The notes: a model not told the origin generated them from the letters alone. A stretch of 64,000 nucleotides of DNA from Botryosphaeria dothidea (GCA_011503125.2 WWBZ02000008.1:992001-1056000), one strand, 5' to 3'; counted from the first letter of the stretch, positions 47,350 to 58,425 are shown. Program-made: numbers and translations.

Positions 47350-50120
47350 ATGGACCACTATCTCGCCTTCGTAAGCCCTTCAGTTCTCTCCCCCATCCAT
47401 GTGCATGTACAGACGAGCTCACTGCGCGACATCGCCCAGAGTTTGGAAAAATACTGCCAAGGAACCACCGCGAAGGGCAGGCCCTGCGGGAATCCGATCC
47501 GGGACTCTAAGTGGATGGATGGCGAGCGGTACTGCCCGCACCATGAGCGGCAGGGGCTGCAAACGGCTAGGGAAGAGGAGAACGATTGGGAATCAGATGG
47601 CGTAGAGATGAGACCCTCGAGGAGCGCTGATGATTGCCATGAGCATCAGCAACATGATCAGCACCACTACTACCATTCTGATACCCGTGGAGAGGAGAAA
47701 CGGAAGAAGGAACAGAGGCGGCAGTCTGGACAAAATAGCGCCACCTCTACCACCACCAACGGCAATGACAATAGTGGCAACAACATGCCTCAATCAGACA
47801 GGACATGGTCCCACTCGGGAGAGCAAGCGCCAAAAACCACACCAACCGTGATCTCTGCTCCTCCCCCCGAAGGTGGCGTTGGAGGGTTCCACCACGGCCT
47901 GAGCAGCACTCCCTGGACTGGGACAATACCTCAGTGGCATCACTACCCCGACAAGAATGTCCCAGGTGCATGGGAGGCATCGCTATCTGTCTCCTTGCCC
48001 TTGCCCGTGCCGCTGGGATACAATACGTGGGAACAGGACACGGCGCTCTATGCGAATCTCCCTCCACCGTCGCCTTCTGCGTCCCTGCCGCCTCAATGGC
48101 TGCCTGCATATCGCTCGCCAACCCCGCCGCATCAACGCACTGCCGCTACGACGGCTCCTCTCCGTGGCTTTAGCAGCAGCTTCATAGCTCAGCCCCATCC
48201 TCTATCCCACCACAGCCGCTAGAGCGAAGAGCCAGAGCGACAAGACGATGTTGACGCTGACGATGACGATGTCAATGAGGGGCATGACTTCGTGTGCTTT
48301 TCCCAGGACATTGTGATCGAGCAAGTTGTTGAAGAAGAAAAAGGGGAAGAGGAGGAGCACGGCACGCAAGCAGAAGCAGTAGAAGCCGCCGCCTACGCCA
48401 ACCTCTCGCTTGAGCTCTCGTGCAATCTTGAAGCCCAACCCGCAGCCGGGGCCAGCACCATCGCCCCGCACATTCCTCGCCCGCGTCGTCCCCACTGCTC
48501 GGCGCGCACGCGCGCGGGTCTTTTCTGCGCCCGCGATTCGCTTCCCAACAGAGATCTCTGCTGGGAGCACCAGCAGCAAATGAGCGGCGGGGACAAGAGC
48601 GAGGAAAACAACGAGGGTAGAGACGAGGACAAGAATAGAGATGGGGCGGCCGGCCGCTCAGTGCCTGCATGGACGAATCCGCCGAGACTCCTTTCACAGG
48701 AGCCGGTCATGCCGAGCGTGTCTGAGAACCTGCCAAACGATCCGAAATCTGCACCATCTACTCCGGTGTATAGCGACGGCCAGAGCCACGGAGAGGCTGC
48801 GTCGAAAAAGGAACGCGAGATCAATGCCGACCAGTCGCGGATCGAACTGCCAAATAAGAAACTCAAACGAGCGCAGTCTGCCATAAGGGATACGGAAGTC
48901 AAGCCGAAAGAAAGCTCTGCGCAAAGGCAGATGCGATATCGAACACTGCGACAGGAGATGGAAAAGAAAGAGGGTGATCAGATTGTTGAAGACCAGAACA
49001 AGCATCGTGCACTCGCCCTCGCCGAAGGTCCGCTAGACGCAAATCTCCTCAACACTACGCAAAAGCTTTGGTCGCTGGCTTTTATCCGGCCATCTCGGCA
49101 CGAGAAGAAGGAAACCCATGACCCCATCTCTGTCCACCCCAACGCTCGCATAGGATTGCACGCGCCTGGCCAGGATCGGTCCAAAGACCGCGAGTTCCAG
49201 TTCAGCGACGTTTCCGACAGACGATGGGGCGTGAAACCGATGCCGTGGCTTCCAGTTGCTTTGTCGGAGGCGTTGAAGCGTGGAAGCCTCTGTGTGGTGT
49301 GTGACGGGCAGAGCGGCAGTGGCAAGACGCATACCATGTTCAATGGCTCATCTACGGATCAAGGCATCATTCCCACTGTGGCAGAATGGCTATTTGACCG
49401 GGGAACATTCACCCCAGCTGACGGACGCATAACAATCGCACTTTCGGCAATTGAGGTCAAGGCACTTGGAAAAATCGACCATGGCCGGGCTGTAGCTTCC
49501 AATGTAGGGAAGGCTGAGTCACAAGCAGGCCACACATCCTTTTTGTGGAAAGAAGTCAACTCGGGCAAGGAGTTCCAGGGGTTTGCTAACGATGTAATGT
49601 AACGGCGGACCGTTAGCGCCACTGCAAAGAACAGCAAGTCCTCACGGAGTCATCTTATCTTTTCAGTACGTGTCACGATAGAGCATCCGGCGGAGCATCT
49701 AGGTTCTGGATATTGGAAACCGACCACGATTATGCATTTCGTGGACCTCGCTGGAAGCGAGAAAGCAACTGATAGAGATTCGAACTTCATCATGGTAAGC
49801 CGGAACATGTTCCAGCGCTGCATGATTCAGATCACACAAGGATCATCATATATCTCATTCCGGGAAGCACTCGTACGTAAATCCATGTCGTCTGCTAAGA
49901 ATTAAAATGCTAACCGTGAGCGTAGTTGACCAAAATTATCCAAAGCGGCTTACAAGGGGATGGGATGATTGTTCTTGCTTCCCGTGTTGGCCCCGATGGT
50001 GATGACTACACCGGAAACTGTGGCACTGCAGAATTCACGAAAACAATTTTAGTAAAGTTTTCGAAGCACGGCAAAAAGCGTAGCTCAGACAGGATGAAAG
50101 GCCAGACTGGAATCGACTGA
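47350..50120 (+). pseudogene. Kinesin-like gene with N-terminal Cys/His motifs and C-terminal motor, two in-frame stops
   Basis: One frame runs from ATG 47350 to 49872, continues after a 53-bp intron (49873-49925, GTACGT..GCTAAC..TAG) and ends at TGA 50118. It is broken only by TAG 48220-48222 and TAA 49600-49602. Two motifs with CX9C..CX2H spacing lie at 47455-47544 (CQGTTAKGRPC, then YCPHH) and 48496-48570 (CSARTRAGLFC, then LCWEH). An acidic/basic linker and a charged helical stretch follow. The motor shows a P-loop GQSGSGKTHTM (about 49303), GIIPTVAEWLF, switch I NSKSSRSH (about 49630) and switch II VDLAGSEK (49741). The tail beyond the motor is short, the layout of minus-end kinesin-14. 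Around the TAA the frame aligns without a gap to other motors, so it is a true nonsense change, not an intron. A 42-bp in-frame intron at 47371-47412 is possible. Confidence 0.75.
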
Positions 50121-50889
50121 GTACAACGAACGAAATGCCACTCGAGGGTTGCCTCACAAATTTTCCCCACTATCATTCAAAACTTCTACGCAGCGTTGCA
50201 GAGCCATGCCGTCCGCTTCCCCTATTCGCGCTCACATTTCCAATTTTTCTCTTACTGCGACTGTTTCTTCTTGATATTTCATCTCCGTTTCTTCCTCGGC
50301 TATATACTTAATCCCTCCCTTCCTTGTTTCCAAGGTTGATCTCAAAGCATGCTCCACCAGCATATCCATCTGACCGGCTGTGGGTATCAGGCGCTGCTAT
50401 CTTTCTTTCCTATAGGCATACCACATTCATAGCGAGTACTCTTTTAAAACAGCATACCATTAAGCATACATTTCTGATGATTTATGCGCATATTGACGGC
50501 AGAACCAGGCTCCTGTGATCGAATTCGCCGTCTCACATGAACAATGGGGTGAATCGTCGCCTACATGACTTCTAAGAGTTTACTCACGGCGGAAACTGTT
50601 GGAAGGCACGTGTCTGTAAACACATGACTGATTAGTCAAAAATTAGTCAGTGGCCTGGCCGCTGACTGAGATTCTAGACAGCTAGCCAACCGACATCTTG
50701 GTTACCCAACTATCTCCCCAATGCGTGACCGGAACCTATATTTGAACAAAAACACATCCATCGAATTGCCATGCGAACACATCCCCTACCAAGCCTGCTC
50801 GTGAAGTCAGCCTCCAGAAAGCTCTGAATTTCCTGCAAAATGCAGTATAGCCATCAACGAGCTGCGCAGAGGCCCGTGGAAACTCGACT
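50121..50889. other. Intergenic, no gene seen
   Basis: Downstream of the kinesin-like gene. No convincing frame or repeat. Confidence 0.4.
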
Positions 50890-51573
50890 ATGATGAGCTC
50901 TTGCGCGTTGGGCAGTGACATGCTGACCAACGAGCGGTTTCTTGGGTCCCTCGAGAAGCTGTCAGATGCTTGCACAAATGGCAATGTCTCGTTCAGAGAA
51001 GTTCAGCATGACTTTCGGGACGCGAAGCACCAGCGTATAACCGCCCCGAAAGAAATAGGCTCGCGCGGCCGAAGGACGATGAGTGAGTACTTGGCGCATG
51101 GTGTCCACGATCTGGATCCTCTGAGCACGGCACAGAATCCAACGAGCAGTCAGTCAACGAGCCTGATATGAGCGGTACATGAGAGTCATTCCAGACAGTT
51201 ATTTCGCCGCTCCTGGATATCCGTATGATCGAGCAGCATCATCCCGGTGCTTCGTGTCTCCTCCCCGGCATGCCTATGACCCTTCCTTCATACCGGGAAT
51301 GAACTTCTGGACGACGCAGGCGCCGAAAAGACGTCGCTGTTCGGCAGCAAGTACGAAAAGCCGCGTGTATGCCATGACACGCATTAGACGAAGAACCTCA
51401 CTTTCGAAGAGGTGACCGAGCTTGTTCTGCTCGACTACATGACTCCACCGCATGCACACACGGCGGGCATTTTCCGGTCCGCGAAACAGCTGGCCGGAGT
51501 TGAGGCTATCACGGCGGTTGCGCGTTTGATGACACGCATCCACCTTCCAACCCCCGATCCCACTGTAGAATGA
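50890..51573 (+). pseudogene. Degraded coding remnant, unknown
   Basis: Protein-like fragments appear in different plus-strand frames. One is RFLGSLEKLSDACTNGNVSF, then VQHDFRDAKHQR (about 50935-51050). Another is ELLDDAGAEKTSLFGSKYEK (about 51303-51362), followed by an in-frame TAG and then EEVTELVLLDYMTPPHAHTA, then KQLAGVEAITAVARLMTRI to a stop at 51573. No introns join them. It looks like a decayed gene with frameshifts and stops next to the broken kinesin-like gene. Family not recognised. Confidence 0.35.
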
Positions 51574-51726
51574 AGATCGTCAGTGAAGAAGCAGAGTTTC
51601 GACTTCAAGGCTGGGCCTCGATTTCTCACAGGCAATATCGGGGGAAGCCTTGTTGACGAACCTGTCCCAATGATGGGGGCATATTAGCAAGGATGAGACA
51701 GCACAGACGCCGCCATGAGAAAAATT

Positions 51727-51876
51727 GTGTTAAACAAATGGGTTGTTTGTATAGGGAGTGAAGTTCATCGTAGATTGGTATGAGGAATAGGAGGGTGGTG
51801 ACCCGGTACCCTCTTATATAGTAGCTATATGACAAATTTTCGGTATTGACCCTTGGTTCAACCAGACCCTATTCCT
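51727..51876. repeat. Dispersed ~150-bp repeat, copy 2
   Basis: Same orientation and order of shared blocks as 33587-33736 (TATAGGGAGTGAAGTTCAT, TAGTAGCTATAT, TTGACCCTTGGTTC). Differences are mostly transitions. It probably belongs to an old LTR or other non-coding transposon. Confidence 0.6.
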
Positions 51877-53170
51877 CTCAAAAAATTGGTAGGATGTGAA
51901 AAATGCGGACTTGGCGATTTCAACGTAGGTACTTCTGCAAAATACCACAGACTTCACACTATACCTGTGGGCTGTATGTGCGTGAAGATCTTAAACAAGG
52001 ATTAAATTTGTAAGAACGGTGTTCTGGACATGGCAAAACCGACTTTCGTGGCACTGAGGCACCAGCCGAGGTGCCCATGGCGGGAGGGTCCACCTGTCTC
52101 GTGTTTCAGGCCAGTGTCTCGTTTAGGAGATCGCGCTGGCGTATTGGTCTGTTCTTGGGGATTCCTAGATGCGTGCCCCAATGTCACGCGCTGACTAAGC
52201 TGGAGCTGGATGAGCTTCGCATCCAGCACAACAGCACAATGCAGAGCGGCGCATTCCGGCGGCATTTCCGCCGTTTTTGCCCTCGCGATTGCCGCCATCC
52301 GAGCCGCCAAAAACTGCCAATCCATCCACGCTGGCTGAAAGAGAACTGATTAGTGTTTGTAGATGTATTCGGAACTCTGCCAGTGCCCGCTAACGGTAAT
52401 TCGGTCTAAATGATATACGTATAGCGGCCGTGGACAGTGCAAGATGCGGGTAGAGGAGCAGAGTCATCTATGTCTTGACAACCCAGAAGCACAGGCATCC
52501 CCTAAGTGGAGTCTAGGAACAGCGGCGGCTGGTTACAATAAAAGGACAGGACTTCGCCCGCCTGATCCGGAAGAAGTTGGACATTTCTATCAACTACACT
52601 AAGCGCTCCGAAGATTCATTTCACGATCAAACCCATCCACCCCGGATAAAAGAAATAAAGCATCCCACTTTCCCACTGCTCGCTCTGGGGGAGTATTTTA
52701 GCCTCAGGACGGAAGCCATGATTACGCACGCTTGAAAGAAGGGGAGGTGAAACAGAAGGTCGACAGACTAGTAGTCGGGTCAATCACTTGAAGAGACCTC
52801 TACCCTTTGGCCTGGCGATCGCACAACTCGGGCGGATAGAGATGATTACGTAGTCGAAGCAATTGAACCAAGTACTGTAGTAGCAATCTGCGACCTCTAT
52901 CAGAAACTCGCAGCAGAGGGCGGAACCTGGCCAAGCAATTATTAGCCATCGTTAACAGAGTATTTGTTCCCTTGGAATTCGTACCGATAAAAGATTGACG
53001 ACAAACGAGGGTTCGTGTCCAGCACTAAAAGACACGCTGAGCCTGAGAGGACTTGACGGATCCTGGGAGTGTCTGACCTTCCGTCGGAGTTGTACCGGTT
53101 GACGTGGCGTCTACCTTCGCTGCAACAAGCGAGCTGTCAGAAGGAACCACGTGACAGCCCAGAACATGCA
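51877..53170. other. Intergenic, no gene seen
   Basis: About 1.3 kb without a credible frame. The frames at 52002-52349 overlap on both strands and look random. Confidence 0.4.
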
Positions 53171-54735
53171 TCAGCCAGGAGAGCCCGACTGAGGCTGATG
53201 TGTGCGGCATGCTTGCTCCATATCTTGGAGGAACAGGGCCCAGGCCGCGCCATGGGTGGTCCACAGGTCCAACATTTCCTGTTTTCTCCGGGCCTCATTT
53301 CGCTCAAACTTGAGTACTTTTAACTCTTTTTGCAGCGACTCCGACGTCAGGTTTGACTGCCGCCTGCGCATGGTGACTTGCTCCCGGCGTCGCAGCAGGA
53401 CCTCGGTCATGGCGATAATGTCGTCGGTGCGAGTTCGCCATGCCTCGAGGGTAGTTGGATCTACCAGCGACATGCTGAGGCATTTCAGGGTGATGCCGAG
53501 GTCCATAGTATGCTGCAACAAGTCGTTGTGGTGAGTGATGTTCGGCCTCCCCACCGTGGATGGGTCCGTCGAGCACAGACAGGTAAGAAAGGCTCTCCAC
53601 AGCTCGCCGTCGAAAGTGGCGGGCAGCGTCTGGCCGGCGGCAATGCAGAAGGCGGCAGCAAGGATGTAGACCCCACAATCGAAGGTATTCGGCTGCCTCG
53701 GGCAGACCTGCTGGGAAAGAAACCAGCCGGTGGCGTCCAGGCAGCATCGCTGGGAGAAGAAGACGTGCAGCTTGAACTTGGCCTCGTCGAGGTGTGCTGG
53801 AGAAGGTGAGGGATCGAAATAGACGACGCGGTTGGCGGAGATGTCGTAGATGGCCAAGGTCCAATGCTTGGCACTCTGGTGATGCAGCGGCAGGATGAGG
53901 TGCTCGGTGGGGAAGCTGACGGCGACGGCGGCAGCGGTGGTCGATGAGGTGACAAGAATAGGGTCTACAACCTGCCAGGAGTGCTGCGCGGCCGAGAGTA
54001 GCGCGAGCACGCGGAAGATTACGTTTTCGTTGAGCATTCTGCCCGGACGCAGGTAGTCGACGTCTTCCGCTTGCGTCAGAAGAGCTGTGGACACGTGCGC
54101 CGACACGGGCGCAGGTGTGGGTGCGTGAGAGCCAGCCATGATAGTGTTTGTGACATGCGCCGAATCGTGAGCAGCCAGAGAGTGAGGTGAAGCGATGCCA
54201 CCACCGGCGGGAGGAGGCTGCAGCGCCTGCCAGATGGCAATGGTCGAGGGCGGAGGCGAAGGCTGTAGTTGCGGCTGCGATGGCGGTTGTGGTCGTGGCT
54301 CTAATTTCAGCTGTAATTGTGGTTGTGATTGCGCATCGTTCGAGACATAGGCGAAGTCTTGGTCAAAGCCGAAGCTGTCTTGAGAGATGGCGTCGTCGTT
54401 GCTGGCAAGACTCGCAGCACGGGCGGGGAGAGGGTCGTTGCTGTTCGCAGAACCAGCGGGGAGAAAGCCGTCGTTGTTCGCGGAGTCGTATGTGTCGCTG
54501 TCGCTGTCGCTGTTGCCGTTGCTGTTGCTGTCGGGTTCGGGCTCGTCTCCCAGGCCCAGTCCCAGGCCCAAGACCTCGCTGTGATCTTCAGCATCGCTCA
54601 GCTCGCCGCGGGCCTCTCTGCGTGCCACCTCAATGTCGCTTGCATCTAAGTTGCTGCCCGCATCCGAGTTGCTGTCACTGCCGCTCTCGTTGGTGGCAGA
54701 GCGCTGCGTTCCCTCTCCGTCGTCGCTGGCCACTG

Positions 54736-54778
<43 letters not shown>

Positions 54779-55285
54779 CTCTGACTCTGGCTCTGACTCT
54801 GACTCTGACTCTGGCAATTCTTGTAGCACCCGCCTCGCGTCGACGGGCTGCCACTCCAGTTGCCGCCCGATTCCGCGACTGCCAGGTCCGAAGACGCGCT
54901 CCTCCAGCGCAGCCGTTAGCAGCGGCAGAGCCGTGTCGAAATCGACCCGCCGCGCGATCTGACACGCCTGCTCGGCGAACGCGACCGAGACAGAAGAGCC
55001 GAAGACCTGCTCCAGCGCCACCCTTGTCGTGCTCCATCGGGCCGCGAGCCGGCTGAGGACCTGGTATCGCGGCTGGCGGCGTTGGTTGAGGCTTTCCCGA
55101 AGCGCTGCGATCAGCTCCAACAGCTCCGCCGAGAGGAGCTGGTCGAAGTCCAGGTCGGGGTGCGCGCGCGCATATTCTGCCTTTGCTTTTTCGTATGCCC
55201 GCAGCGTCGCGCGTGATTTCTTCCGCGCCAGGACCTCCAGCTGAGAAACCGTGGCCTCGATAGGCGGCGTGGCGTTGGTGTCCAT
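53171..55285 (-). CDS. Ulp1-like (C48) cysteine protease with long disordered N-terminus
   Basis: An intact 704-residue single-exon gene from ATG 55285; the frame is open up to 55351 but only by a GTG. Residues 10-150 are helical. Residues 159-184 form an acidic Ser/Glu/Pro repeat encoded by a GGCTCT-type hexamer array (about 54735-54812), followed by a long Ser/Asn/Asp/Gln/Pro-rich part. The catalytic domain (about 435-600) opens with LRPGRMLNENVIFRVLALLS, the position of the Ulp1 WLND motif. It has His474 (KHWTLAIYD), Asp491 (VYFDPS), Gln531 (PRQPN) and Cys537 (FDCGVYIL), the full C48 set. A basic helical C-terminus follows. Family members cleave SUMO or related ubiquitin-like proteins from targets; the substrate here is unknown. 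Ulp1-like domains also occur in some transposons, but no transposase is seen nearby. Confidence 0.85.
54735..54812. repeat. GGCTCT-type hexamer repeat inside the Ulp1-like gene
   Basis: About ten tandem TGGCTC units and then TGACTC variants encode alternating Glu-Pro and Glu-Ser on the minus strand. The array is expandable and probably length-variable. Confidence 0.85.
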
Positions 55286-56130
55286 CTGCTGTGCTTCGGC
55301 ACTGGTGCGGGTGCGGGCTAAGCTAAAGTGGGAAGCGGGCTTGTTCTGCACGTCAGCTTGGCACGGTGCACGAAGGTGAAGTGAAAAACAGGCCCATTTT
55401 CCACTTTACCTTGGGCTGCCTGCCTGCACCTGCGCGCGCCGGTCTTGTTACATGCCCGTCAACGGCTGCAACAATACCAACAAAATCGCTTACTGGATCG
55501 TCTCCGCTGCTTTCAACATACCCGCATGCCTCGCAGCAACATCATGAGCGGAAAAACGACCACGCGCACTCGTATCTGTCGCCGCCGCCGTCATCCGTAC
55601 TGTCCTCGGCGCAAGCTGCAAAGTCCGCCTGTGCCCATGGCGGGTTTGCAGGGCGAGCCAAGGCTTCGCACACACAGCTGGGTTAATCGACATGCCTCCA
55701 ACGGCTACGTAACGCCACAGCGGTCTACACAGTGGACAGAATGCCCAGTGCGTCAGGCAATTGTCCCTTGGCGCCACGAAAATCAAATGAAACCATTTTC
55801 CCAGCGCCGCGTGTGGTGGATTGTGAACATCAATGCGCATCAGCAACCCCGCCGATTCCACCCAACGCGCCAATATCATCACACATCGTCATAGCCATCG
55901 CCATCGCCTTAGTGTTATTCCTCTTTTTCTTCTTCGCCGGCATCAGCTTGACGTCGCGCGTTGTCGTGATCCACCACCGCTGCCATCCAACCCGGAGATG
56001 CAGCGAGGGTCTTTGGAGGGGAAAGAGAAAGAATGAGGAAGAGGCAGAGGTGTTACGGTGGTGAGATTATCTTTGTTGGTCTTGGTCACGGGAAACGGTG
56101 TGCTGGTGTTACTGATGGAGGAGGAGGACG
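55286..56130. other. Intergenic between the Ulp1-like gene (-) and 56131 gene (+)
   Basis: Divergent arrangement, so promoters are expected here. Frames on both strands (55366-55894) overlap each other and are not convincing. Confidence 0.35.
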
Positions 56131-56560
56131 ATGCAGGGCATCTCGGAGGTAGCACGACTTGCCGGCGACGGTGTGGAGCTGCCAGTGAGGCCGCAACCGC
56201 CTTCACCACTACCGTTAGCGCCCAGAGAAACGCTGCTCACCCTCGTAGCTGTGTCATTACCGTCTGGCACGGCGGCTCGCCACCACCGAAACTGCCACCT
56301 CCCTCAATCCGCGGGCCGCAAAAGACGAAGCCCAGCAGCATCGACGACTCTTCCAGAAGGTTCGTCGCACCATGCGTCCGCCAACTCTGGCCGACACCAT
56401 CCACATCCTCATCTGTCGGCCACGCTTGGGGCTGTTAGACGATGTCCATGCCAAGCTGAGGACATTAATACAAAAGACTAGAAGAGTCGGAGATGCAAGG
56501 GACCAGCAGGGACAGGAGAATATTACAGAACTCACCTTCTTCTTTCGCTATTTTTCATAA
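56131..56560 (+). CDS. Predicted two-exon small helical protein, unknown
   Basis: Exon 56131-56184 and exon 56249-56560 join in phase through a 64-bp intron (GTGAGG..CGTAG, with a GCTCAC branch-like site) to 121 residues. The start is MQGISEVARLAGDGVELP. The second exon reads LCHYRLARRLATTETATSLN, then DEAQQHRRLFQKVRRTMRPP, ADTIHILICRPRLGLLDDVH and a charged end to FFFRYFS. The second exon frame is clearly protein-like and basic-helical; the first exon is less sure. No family recognised. Confidence 0.45.
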
Positions 56561-56958
56561 ATTACGTTACATCAGACTGAGGACCTGTTCTGGAGCCTGC
56601 CTCCCGAACAGCACCCAGCAGGAAAAGATAACACCCTTCTCACCCAAAAGAAGGGAACCAACTTGCTGAGTGGGTCTCATCTAATGACTCCGCCGCCTTG
56701 CATGGGCTTCAATTCCTTAAGGCAATGAGACGAAAAGTCGGAAGAGTCAGGCTGCGCCGTTTATGTGGACAAAGAGAGCGCGGAAAGAGGAAGTGCGAGA
56801 ACGTTGTACGTTGGAGACTGCTCGAGACATTTCCAAGACAATCGACGGCAAGCTTGCAGATACAGGAACTCTTGATCTGCGCGGTCATAAGCGTGCCTCG
56901 CCCCGCAGATGTTTCATCGAAACTTATCTCTCCAGAACCCACGAACCCCGCCACCACC

Positions 56959-57648
56959 ATGAACCCCACCGTCACCATGCATAGCAACAGAGTTATCAAC
57001 CTCGCAATCTACGCCCGCGTTCAGCAAGGTCAAGACGTCCTAGTCGTAGGGAGGGAGGGGAACCTCGTCCCTACAGGATTGAAACATGGCTTGGGAAATG
57101 GACGTCTCGTCTGCCATCCGGAAGTGATGCCTACCAACCGCATGCTCCAACTTGGTCCGACCGTCAATTTCCGACACATGAACCGCTACCCAGTTCTCTT
57201 TGACACTATCATCTGCGCTGAGAGAGTGACGGCGGAGGAGCTGTCGTGGTTTGTTGGAGTTTGGTCGCTTTACTTGAGATCATCTGGCACCTTCAACTTT
57301 CAGGTGCCTCGTCTCCGGGTGGACGGAGAGATGGAGAGTTGGACTGACACCACGTTGAGGTGTGCCGAGGCGGCCGAAGAGTTGGGTTTCAGGGTTACGC
57401 ATGTCTTGGGCTTGAGACTCAACGGACACTTCCCACTGTCGCCATGGGACTTCCTGAATTGGGTGACTTCGATCGCAGAGACAGCGCACCTCCTCGGCCA
57501 TCCGAGAAGGTCGCCGTTCTACATGACGACTGACCATGACAACTGGGTTCTGGATGACACCCTATACTCGCATTGGAGTGCGCCGTACGATATGTTCTAC
57601 AGAGGTGTTGATGAGCATCGGGCGATTCGCGTCACCTTGCGTCGCTAA
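56959..57648 (+). CDS. Unknown 229-residue protein
   Basis: The start chosen is the ATG at 56959 in CACCATGA context; the frame is open upstream to 56698. The protein reads as a globular domain throughout with even composition: VINLAIYARVQQGQDVLVVG, LFDTIICAERVTAEELSWFV, GFRVTHVLGLRLNGHFPLSP, PWDFLNWVTSIAETAHLLGH, and a C-terminus HRAIRVTLRR. Trp, Tyr and Phe are frequent. There is no signal peptide or membrane segment. It is convergent with the gene at 57973-58425. I do not recognise the family. The absence of stops and of low complexity makes a real gene likely. Confidence 0.6.
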   Translation: MNPTVTMHSNRVINLAIYARVQQGQDVLVVGREGNLVPTGLKHGLGNGRLVCHPEVMPTNRMLQLGPTVNFRHMNRYPVLFDTIICAERVTAEELSWFVGVWSLYLRSSGTFNFQVPRLRVDGEMESWTDTTLRCAEAAEELGFRVTHVLGLRLNGHFPLSPWDFLNWVTSIAETAHLLGHPRRSPFYMTTDHDNWVLDDTLYSHWSAPYDMFYRGVDEHRAIRVTLRR

Positions 57649-57972
57649 GATCGGCCTGCACAACCAGCACGAAGGGACGAGTCCGCTTGAATGAGACCAT
57701 CCCACGCAGCGAAGCACACGTTGTTGATCCACCGAGCGGCAGTCTTGATGCGCTAAATGACATCCAAAAACTATTCTTGAACAGAACACAGAATCGAACA
57801 GGCGTTGGATCCGGCAAGTGGTTTGAAGGGTGGTACGGAAAAGGAGGGCCGCAGAAAATGGGTACGAGATGCGTGGGCTAGAGCATTTTTCTTCCTTGAT
57901 AGTCCACTTTGGTCGAATGGGTTGGCAAAGCATCTTCTCCTCTTCCTCGTACAGTTTTGTGTCCTGAAAGTC

Positions 57973-58425
57973 TTACTGAAATTTCTCTTTTCCAACCTTG
58001 AGACATTTACGCGTGCTGAACATCCGCTCCAGTACCGTTTGCCTCTGTACATTTCCGACACCGATGTCTCTTCCGGATCGCAGATCCAGGACGACAGGGC
58101 CAGCAACCATGCAGGCATCCTTGTCGGATAATAATCTGCAGAACAGGTCCAGAGCTTGTGATGATTCCGGATCCTCGCCTTTTATCAGGTTCCGCATCAA
58201 CTCGTAGAGCCCGCGCAACAGCTCTTCCATCTTTTCTCGGTGCGCATTACCATGCGAATCATGTCCGAACATTCTTACCGAAAGTTGCAGAGCAATCCTC
58301 TTGTGATAGAAAAGGTAGAAAGCACGGACTATGAACTCCCTCTTGCACCGGCTCTTCGTCGATTTGGGTCGCCGAACGGAAAGCACAACACGTAGATCTT
58401 TTTCTTCAACACCCAACACGGTCAT
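57973..58425 (-). CDS. Unknown 150-residue protein
   Basis: The frame starts at ATG 58425 (MTVLGVEEKDLRVVLSVRRP). Basic segments (KSTKSRCKREFIVRAFYLFY) are followed by a helical, charged middle (HREKMEELLRGLYELMRNLI, then SSQALDLFCRLLSDKDA) and a C-terminus GNVQRQTVLERMFSTRK. The frame may continue through an intron at the 3' side, as a GTAAAT donor lies near 58009 and other frames downstream are open. I could not fix that. Family not recognised. Confidence 0.45.
   Translation of the reverse strand: MTVLGVEEKDLRVVLSVRRPKSTKSRCKREFIVRAFYLFYHKRIALQLSVRMFGHDSHGNAHREKMEELLRGLYELMRNLIKGEDPESSQALDLFCRLLSDKDACMVAGPVVLDLRSGRDIGVGNVQRQTVLERMFSTRKCLKVGKEKFQ

Noticed and set aside
49573..49625. An intron removing the TAA at 49600, using the GCTAAC near 49584 and the CGTTAG at 49611-49616
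   Set aside because: The frame around it aligns to kinesin motors with no surplus residues, and a GTAATG donor would leave only about 23 bp.
54187..55056. Long plus-strand frames with Leu-Ala-Leu-Ala and Arg-rich protein
   Set aside because: They lie antisense to the Ulp1-like gene and their low complexity comes from its hexamer repeat and high GC.
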